45,663 nt of DNA from CAZGLR01 sp964526635 (GTDB lineage Bacteria > Zixibacteria > MSB-5A5 > GN15 > JAAZOE01): the NCBI GenBank assembly GCA_964526635.1, contig CAZGLR010000010.1, positions 1-45,663 of the forward strand, written 5' to 3'. This document shows, piece by piece, positions 41,479 through 45,663 of this stretch. Each line of letters opens with the position of its first letter. The stretch's first letter is position 1. Both the position numbers and the translations under genes were made by a program. The notes below the pieces were generated by a model. That model saw only the letters and a program-made list of their open reading frames with translations, did not search any database and was not told the origin of the DNA.

Positions 41479-43134
41479 TCAGCAGTTTTCGTAATTGGGA
41501 CCGCCGCCACCCTCGGGTACGACCCAGTTTATGATCTGGTAGGGATCGGCAATATCGCAGGTCTTGCAATGGACGCAATTCGACGGGGTTAACTGCAGCT
41601 TCTTGCCGGAGCCGTTGTCAGCCTCCACCATTTCATACACCTGCGCCGGGCAGAAATACTGACACGGGTTGCCATATTCTTCGGTGCAGCGCTTGTTGCA
41701 GATATCAAAGTCGGCGATAACCAGATGCGATGGCTGTTCCTCTTCGTGCTTGGTGCCGCTGCGATAGACATCGGTGAGCTTATCAAACAGGAACTGATTA
41801 TCGTATTTGGGTTTTTTGGGGCTGCCGGTTTCAGAAAGCTCCGAGAGTTGCTTCATATGGCTGTGGTCAGGGCCGACATCTCGGCGATCCCAGATTCCGC
41901 GACCACCGGTGAGGAACTGGAAGCCGAAGTTGACCATGCCGGAAAACAATCCACCTTCGAATCCCTGATGGTAGTTGCGGATCTTATACAGCTCGTCTCT
42001 GGCCGGACTGGCCTCGAAGCACTTTTTTATCGCTGACAGCTGATCCCGCGAATAATCCTGAGACTTCATCGCATCCATAATTGTTTCAGCCGCCATCATA
42101 CCCGATTCGATCGCCAGATGAATCCCTTTCAATCGGAGTGAATTGAGCATGCCGGCCGAGTCACCGATAACCAGCAGGTTGTGATCATATAGCCGTGGCA
42201 TGGCATAATACCCGCCCTCAGGAATCGTCTTGGCGCCATAGTGCAGCATCGTTCCGCCCTCGATAATTTTCTTTATAGAGGGATGCGTCTTGAACACCTG
42301 AAACCAGGCATGGGGATCATTGGTCGGATCGCTGTGATTAAGGCTGACGGCAAAACCGACCGACGCCATATTGCCGGCCATTTTATAGATAAAACCGCCG
42401 CCGTACAGATTCGACGGCAAGGGCGCACCGAACGTGTGAATAATCTGACCATCGCTCAACCGGGTGTCGGGTATCTCCCAGACTTCCTTCACGCCGGTGA
42501 GATAGGACTGGCTGATACTGTCGCTGAACAGTCCCAGTTTTTCTTTTGCGATTTTGGTCAGCGAACCGTGGACGCCCTCGGCCAGTACAGTCACATCGGC
42601 CTTAATGATAGTACCGGGTTCGAAATTGGCTTTCGGTTCGCCGTGTTTATCGCGGCCGAGATCGACAGTCTGGACCCCGACTACTTTGCCATCCTCGACA
42701 ATCAAGTCATAAGCGCCGGTTTCGGGGTACACTTCGACACCGGCGGCTTCGGTTTGTTCGGCGAGCCAGCCGACGAATTTATTCAGTGAGATAATGTAGT
42801 TGCCATCGTTTGCCATACCGGGTGGAGTAATCGGCAGTTTGAAATGACCATTTGTGGTCATATACCAGAGCGCGTCCTCGCCGGCTTCGGCTTCAATCGG
42901 CATATCATGTTCAAGGAAATTGGGAATTAATTTTCTTATGCCGCGCGGATCCATGACTGCCCCGGACAGCGAATGGGCTCCGGGATGGCTGCCTTTTTCG
43001 AGCACGAGAATAGCGGGCGGCTCGGCACCCTGAGCCTCGGCAGTTTTCATCAAATGATACGCGCAGGCCAGACCGGCCGGGCCGGCGCCAATGATGAGTA
43101 TCTCAACTTCGAGAACTTCCCGTTCTATATCCAT
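41479..43134 (-). CDS. Electron transfer flavoprotein-quinone oxidoreductase (ETF-QO)
   Basis: 551 residues, the normal length. GAGGAG lies six bases before the ATG. An N-terminal FAD-binding GAGPAG (16-21 region), a second FAD segment (LLVIGDSAGMLNSLRLKGIH) and a C-terminal 4Fe-4S region with FCPAQVYEM and SNCVHCKTCDI identify the family, followed by the terminal PDPYQIINW-like signature (ADPYQIINWVVPEGGGGPNY). It passes electrons from ETF (acyl-CoA, sarcosine or other flavin dehydrogenases) to the membrane quinone pool. No ETF subunits lie in this window. Convergent with speE. Confidence 0.95.
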   Translation of the reverse strand: MDIEREVLEVEILIIGAGPAGLACAYHLMKTAEAQGAEPPAILVLEKGSHPGAHSLSGAVMDPRGIRKLIPNFLEHDMPIEAEAGEDALWYMTTNGHFKLPITPPGMANDGNYIISLNKFVGWLAEQTEAAGVEVYPETGAYDLIVEDGKVVGVQTVDLGRDKHGEPKANFEPGTIIKADVTVLAEGVHGSLTKIAKEKLGLFSDSISQSYLTGVKEVWEIPDTRLSDGQIIHTFGAPLPSNLYGGGFIYKMAGNMASVGFAVSLNHSDPTNDPHAWFQVFKTHPSIKKIIEGGTMLHYGAKTIPEGGYYAMPRLYDHNLLVIGDSAGMLNSLRLKGIHLAIESGMMAAETIMDAMKSQDYSRDQLSAIKKCFEASPARDELYKIRNYHQGFEGGLFSGMVNFGFQFLTGGRGIWDRRDVGPDHSHMKQLSELSETGSPKKPKYDNQFLFDKLTDVYRSGTKHEEEQPSHLVIADFDICNKRCTEEYGNPCQYFCPAQVYEMVEADNGSGKKLQLTPSNCVHCKTCDIADPYQIINWVVPEGGGGPNYENC

Positions 43135-43254
43135 AGCACACTCCTCAGTTGCATGCTACGAATATAGCCCGAGCCTGTTGAAAAGTAAAGTACTTACGAT
43201 GTTGTACTCAGTGAGGGGGTGTCGTACGCTGGTAATTATCGAAAAGTGAATGCT

Positions 43255-43662
43255 CTACTTTCTGCTGCTGCCATTACCGCTTCGTGTGCCGTTGCCGTTG
43301 TCCGAAACCGACAATTGCAGCATGTCGATAATTTGCTTTCGACCGCTGCCGATTATCTTAAGGCGTCCGGAGACAATAATCGGAATGCGCAGCATATCCT
43401 GGTTTTCTGAAATAATTTTGAGCAACTCTTCGCGAGACGGCATATGTTGATCGAGTTTATTTTCGCTGAAACCGGGAGCCGAGGGATCGACATAATGCTT
43501 CGGATCGAGGTAGCCGACGATCGAAGAAATCTCTTTTTTGGTCAGCGGCTTCTTTTCTATATCACGAACGACCACGAGAACGCCGTGATCCTCCATGAAG
43601 TCTTTTGCATCCAGACAGGATTTGCAATCGCTTCGGTAATATAATTGCGCTCGTTTCTGCAT
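43255..43662 (-). CDS. Spx/ArsC-like thioredoxin-fold protein
   Basis: 135 residues. ATG 43662 (MQKRAQLYYR) is chosen because GGAGG lies four bases upstream. It has the ArsC/Spx (YffB) fold pattern: C13-x2-C16 (SDCKSCLDAKDFMEDHG), then VVVRDIEKKPLTKKEISSIV and MLRIPIIVSGRLKIIG with the cis-Pro (IP). The family includes arsenate reductases, which have one catalytic Cys and three Arg, and Spx-type redox regulators, which have CxxC. The CxxC here favours a redox role, and the substrate is unknown. The C-terminal 15 residues (SDNGNGTRSGNGSSRK) are a low-complexity tail. It lies 120 bases upstream of ETF-QO in the same direction. Confidence 0.78.
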   Translation of the reverse strand: MQKRAQLYYRSDCKSCLDAKDFMEDHGVLVVVRDIEKKPLTKKEISSIVGYLDPKHYVDPSAPGFSENKLDQHMPSREELLKIISENQDMLRIPIIVSGRLKIIGSGRKQIIDMLQLSVSDNGNGTRSGNGSSRK

Positions 43663-43889
43663 GTTTCCTCCGAGATGTACCTGCGAGTCCTGGGTGTCTT
43701 TGCACAATCAAGGATGATAATATATTCTTTTGGCCTTTTCTGGCAAGAGTAATTTGACTCGTACGTTCATCGTTGGTGCGTTAATCCGTTTATCGGAATG
43801 ATTATCCCAGCCCTTTACCTTTTGACTATCGTCTATTTTGATAAAACAATCAACTAAAAAAAGGTTCCCGAATATACTTTTTTTTTCGA

Positions 43890-44513
43890 TTACCGTCGCA
43901 GGGCTACAGCGATACCATCACGAATCGGCAGGAGTGTCGTATAAAAGCGAGTATCGGCATACAGCAGTTTTGTGAATGTACGAATGCCGCGGGTGTTTTT
44001 ATCCTTTACTCTCGAATCGAAAACCCGGCCCGACCAGATAGTATTGTCGGTAATAAACACTCCACCCTTCTTAAGAAGACGAGCGGCTGGCTCAATTGTT
44101 TCAGGATATCCGTGCTTATCGATATCATTCAAAATAATGTCGAATTTACCGGAGAGCTTTTTGGCAATCTCCACCGAATCACCCAGGTGATATGTTATCT
44201 TTGACCTGATTCCCGCTTTTTTGAGATAAGCCAGAGCCCGTATTCGATTTTCCTCACTCATATCGGTCATCACGATGTGGCCCTTTTTGCCCATTGCCAT
44301 GCCGAACCAGTAGGCCGAATAACCAAAACCCGAACCCAGCTCAAGGACACTGGTTGCTTCTTTCATGACGGCTGTCTGGAACAGGAAGCGCCCGACCAGC
44401 GGCCCGATGATGGGGAAACCATGACGACGGGCATAGGCTTCCATCCGGGCCGGCACCGGGTCCCGCCTGGGCGTAATGCGGTGCATATAGGCATCAATGT
44501 CTTCAAACTTCAT
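43890..44513 (-). CDS. Class I SAM-dependent O-methyltransferase
   Basis: 207 residues from ATG 44513 (MKFEDIDAYMHRITPRRDPV). Rossmann SAM-binding motif VLELGSGFGYSAYWF, acidic loop VMTDMSEEN, GDSVEIAKKLSGKFDIILND with the metal-binding Asp region, and DNTIWSGRV with the Asn/Asp typical of catechol-type O-methyltransferases. It belongs to the O-methyltransferase family 3 (COMT/CCoAOMT-like); the substrate is unknown. It is 20 bases after the Rieske gene in the same direction. It is cytoplasmic. Confidence 0.88.
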   Translation of the reverse strand: MKFEDIDAYMHRITPRRDPVPARMEAYARRHGFPIIGPLVGRFLFQTAVMKEATSVLELGSGFGYSAYWFGMAMGKKGHIVMTDMSEENRIRALAYLKKAGIRSKITYHLGDSVEIAKKLSGKFDIILNDIDKHGYPETIEPAARLLKKGGVFITDNTIWSGRVFDSRVKDKNTRGIRTFTKLLYADTRFYTTLLPIRDGIAVALRR

Positions 44514-44533
44514 GTTTAAATCATCCTCCGGGA

Positions 44534-44843
44534 TTACATGATGTCTCCAGGGGCAATGTACAGGAGTCCATCGGCTTCTTCGATTTCGAATCGCGACAGC
44601 ATCAGATCGGGCGTATCGAGGCATTTTCCCGACACGATATCGAATCGGAGACCGTGCCCCGGACAGGTCAGGACGGTTCCAGACAGCGGGGCACGCNNNN
44701 NNNNNNTGGGGGCAGTAAGTGCTGAAAGCGTGGAAACGGCCATCGATATTGTAAACAGCCACATCGATGGCATCGAGGAAAAAGACCTTGTATTGACCGG
44801 GCGGAATGTCAGCCGACGGCCCCAGTTCTATGCGCTTTATCAT
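44534..44843 (-). CDS. Rieske-type [2Fe-2S] ferredoxin (interrupted by an assembly gap)
   Basis: About 103 residues. The first part reads MIKRIELGPSADIPPGQYKV ... FHAFSTYCP and reaches the gap where the first ligand pair (Cys-x-His) should be. After the gap the frame changes and reads APLSGTVLTCPGHGLRFD ... EADGLLYIAPGDIM, with the second pair C-x2-H. The NirD/naphthalene-dioxygenase-ferredoxin type is recognisable. It carries electrons in the cytoplasm to an unknown partner. It lies between PdxT and an O-methyltransferase in one direction. The loop between ligand pairs looks short, so the gap probably hides coding bases. Confidence 0.8.
44697..44706. other. Assembly gap (10 N) in the Rieske gene
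   Basis: The flanks share no overlap. A zero-length join would be in frame (CPQRAPL) but would put Gln where the cluster-ligand His belongs. The missing length is therefore a multiple of three, at least one codon (for example one restoring CPH), not ten. Confidence 0.6.
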
Positions 44844-44907
44844 TTCTCGGTGTCGTGTTTTTAAGAGTCTTCTGCAACTGAATTACTATCAGGTACGGTA
44901 GCGCCGT

Positions 44908-45495
44908 TTATTTTAATGGAAACGACTCGACAAAAAAACGGTGCAGGCTGAGCGACCCGGTCAACTCCGGATGAAACGATGACACCAGGACATTACCCTG
45001 TGACAGCAGGACCGGATCATTATTCCATCGCAGATGGATAGTAACCTGCGGATCCCAGGCAATCACCCGTGGCGCCCGAATAAAGACCAGAGGAAGTGTC
45101 TCGCGGGAGCCATTGAGCTGCAAGTCACCATCGGCCACCGTCGAAAACACCTGGCGGCCGTAGCCATTTCGGTTGACCGTAATGCCGATGCGTCCAAACG
45201 GCTGGATGCTTTCGTCAACGACCTTGTCGGCCAGGAGAATCATTCCGGCGCAGGTCCCCCAGACCGGTTGTGTCTTGATAAATTCGGAAAAGGCATCGGT
45301 AAGTTTGAGGCGATGCAGCAACTCGACCATGACGGTCGATTCCCCGCCGGGAATGATCAACCGTTCGACGCGCGCGAAATCAGCGGTAGTTCGAACCGGC
45401 TGGTTGGCAACACCCAGCCGGTCGAGTACTTCGCAGTGCTTTTGATAATCGCCCTGGAGGGCCAGGACACCTGCAGTGGAAGTTGTCGGCGTCAT
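44908..45495 (-). CDS. pdxT: PLP synthase glutaminase subunit PdxT
   Basis: 195 residues; the start overlaps the pdxS stop by ATGA. The class I glutamine amidotransferase is complete: GVLALQGD, LIIPGGEST (oxyanion strand), WGTCAGMILLA with nucleophile Cys82, and FHPELTG with His175/Glu177. It hydrolyses glutamine and channels ammonia to PdxS for pyridoxal 5'-phosphate synthesis in the DXP-independent pathway. PLP is the cofactor of two enzymes in this window (aminotransferase and decarboxylase). Confidence 0.95.
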   Translation of the reverse strand: MTPTTSTAGVLALQGDYQKHCEVLDRLGVANQPVRTTADFARVERLIIPGGESTVMVELLHRLKLTDAFSEFIKTQPVWGTCAGMILLADKVVDESIQPFGRIGITVNRNGYGRQVFSTVADGDLQLNGSRETLPLVFIRAPRVIAWDPQVTIHLRWNNDPVLLSQGNVLVSSFHPELTGSLSLHRFFVESFPLK

Positions 45496-45663
45496 CGCGT
45501 ATGCAGCAATTCACTCTCGTCAATGGAAGTGACGTTGATCCCCTTCATGCCGGCGCCCAAACCGCGCGACACGTCAGCCAGCGCCTTGGGATCATCATAG
45601 CGGGCTACCGCGGTCACGATGGCATGGGCCATCCTGGCCGGATTGTCCGACTTGAAGATACCC
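45492..45663 (-). CDS. pdxS: PLP synthase subunit PdxS, C-terminal fragment (runs off the window)
   Basis: 57 residues of the C-terminus: GIFKSDNPARMAHAIVTAV, ARYDDPKALADVSRGLGAGM, INVTSIDESELLHTR. It matches the conserved PdxS tail (GIFKS-x-P, DPxxLAxVSxGLG). The N-terminal (beta/alpha)8 barrel with its catalytic lysines lies beyond base 45663. It is coupled to pdxT by ATGA overlap. Confidence 0.92.
   Translation of the reverse strand, partial: GIFKSDNPARMAHAIVTAVARYDDPKALADVSRGLGAGMKGINVTSIDESELLHTR

Noticed and set aside
43205..43225. Shared 13-base tgagggggtgtcg with the PEP-CTERM upstream element at 11007
   Set aside because: A 13-base match between two places in 45 kb is expected by chance, and the other blocks of the element are missing here.
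43856..43889. A/T-tract inverted structure after the O-methyltransferase as a terminator
   Set aside because: The stem would consist almost only of A-T pairs with one GT/AC step; too weak to list.

Overview
The window is about 45.7 kb of bacterial chromosome at roughly 50-53% G+C by eye. It carries three 10-N scaffold gaps, so it is probably a metagenome-assembled genome. The gene content points to a Gram-negative bacterium of the FCB superphylum, most likely candidate phylum Zixibacteria or a close relative (inference). The pointers are several exported proteins ending in a type-I-dockerin-like double repeat with a terminal Cys-Cys, PEP-CTERM proteins, Omp85-type barrels, outer-membrane lipoproteins, Ser/Thr kinase-TPR fusions and an ETF-quinone oxidoreductase.

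Layout. 1-5.8 kb: two modular secreted LamG/dockerin proteins, the first with an SGNH hydrolase and cut by the window edge. 6-7.4 kb: a membrane PocR-PAS sensor with no output domain. 7.4-8.9 kb: a class III aminotransferase. 9.2-10.8 kb: tandem PEP-CTERM paralogues, each behind the same candidate RpoN-like promoter and the same distal element. 11.1-13.2 kb: an elongation factor G away from any str operon. 13.7-15.1 kb: a lipoprotein and a dockerin gene remnant. 15.4-20.1 kb: ECF sigma factor, zinc-finger anti-sigma factor and an exported TPR-CHAT protease-like protein. 20.1-24.7 kb: VOC protein, AlkD-like protein and a Ser/Thr kinase-TPR receptor. 24.7-28.4 kb: an unusual signalling operon made of a WaaP/KdkA-like kinase, a histidine kinase with an N-terminal Rossmann domain, and a response regulator fused to a GcvH-like domain that lacks the lipoyl lysine; a 21-bp near-palindrome lies at its promoter.

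28.6-32.5 kb: a three-gene envelope operon with an Omp85-like barrel, a lipoprotein with protein-kinase-fold catalytic residues and a PAP2 phosphatase. 32.5-36.2 kb: DUF116 and a large FN3/dockerin exported protein. 36.3-38 kb: a possible small-RNA locus and a lipoprotein/beta-barrel pair. 38.3-41.4 kb: a complete spermidine operon with an XRE-cupin regulator, AdoMet decarboxylase, ornithine-type decarboxylase and spermidine synthase. 41.5-45.7 kb: ETF-QO, a Spx/ArsC-like protein, O-methyltransferase, Rieske protein and PdxT/PdxS (PLP synthase; PdxS cut by the window end).

Two themes recur. One is envelope and extracellular display (dockerin-like tails, PEP-CTERM, lipoproteins, barrels). The other is unusual signal transduction (non-canonical kinases, REC-GcvH, exported CHAT). 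At two of the three N-gaps the flanks repeat a few bases, and merging them restores an uninterrupted gene, so those gaps look like unmerged contig overlaps.
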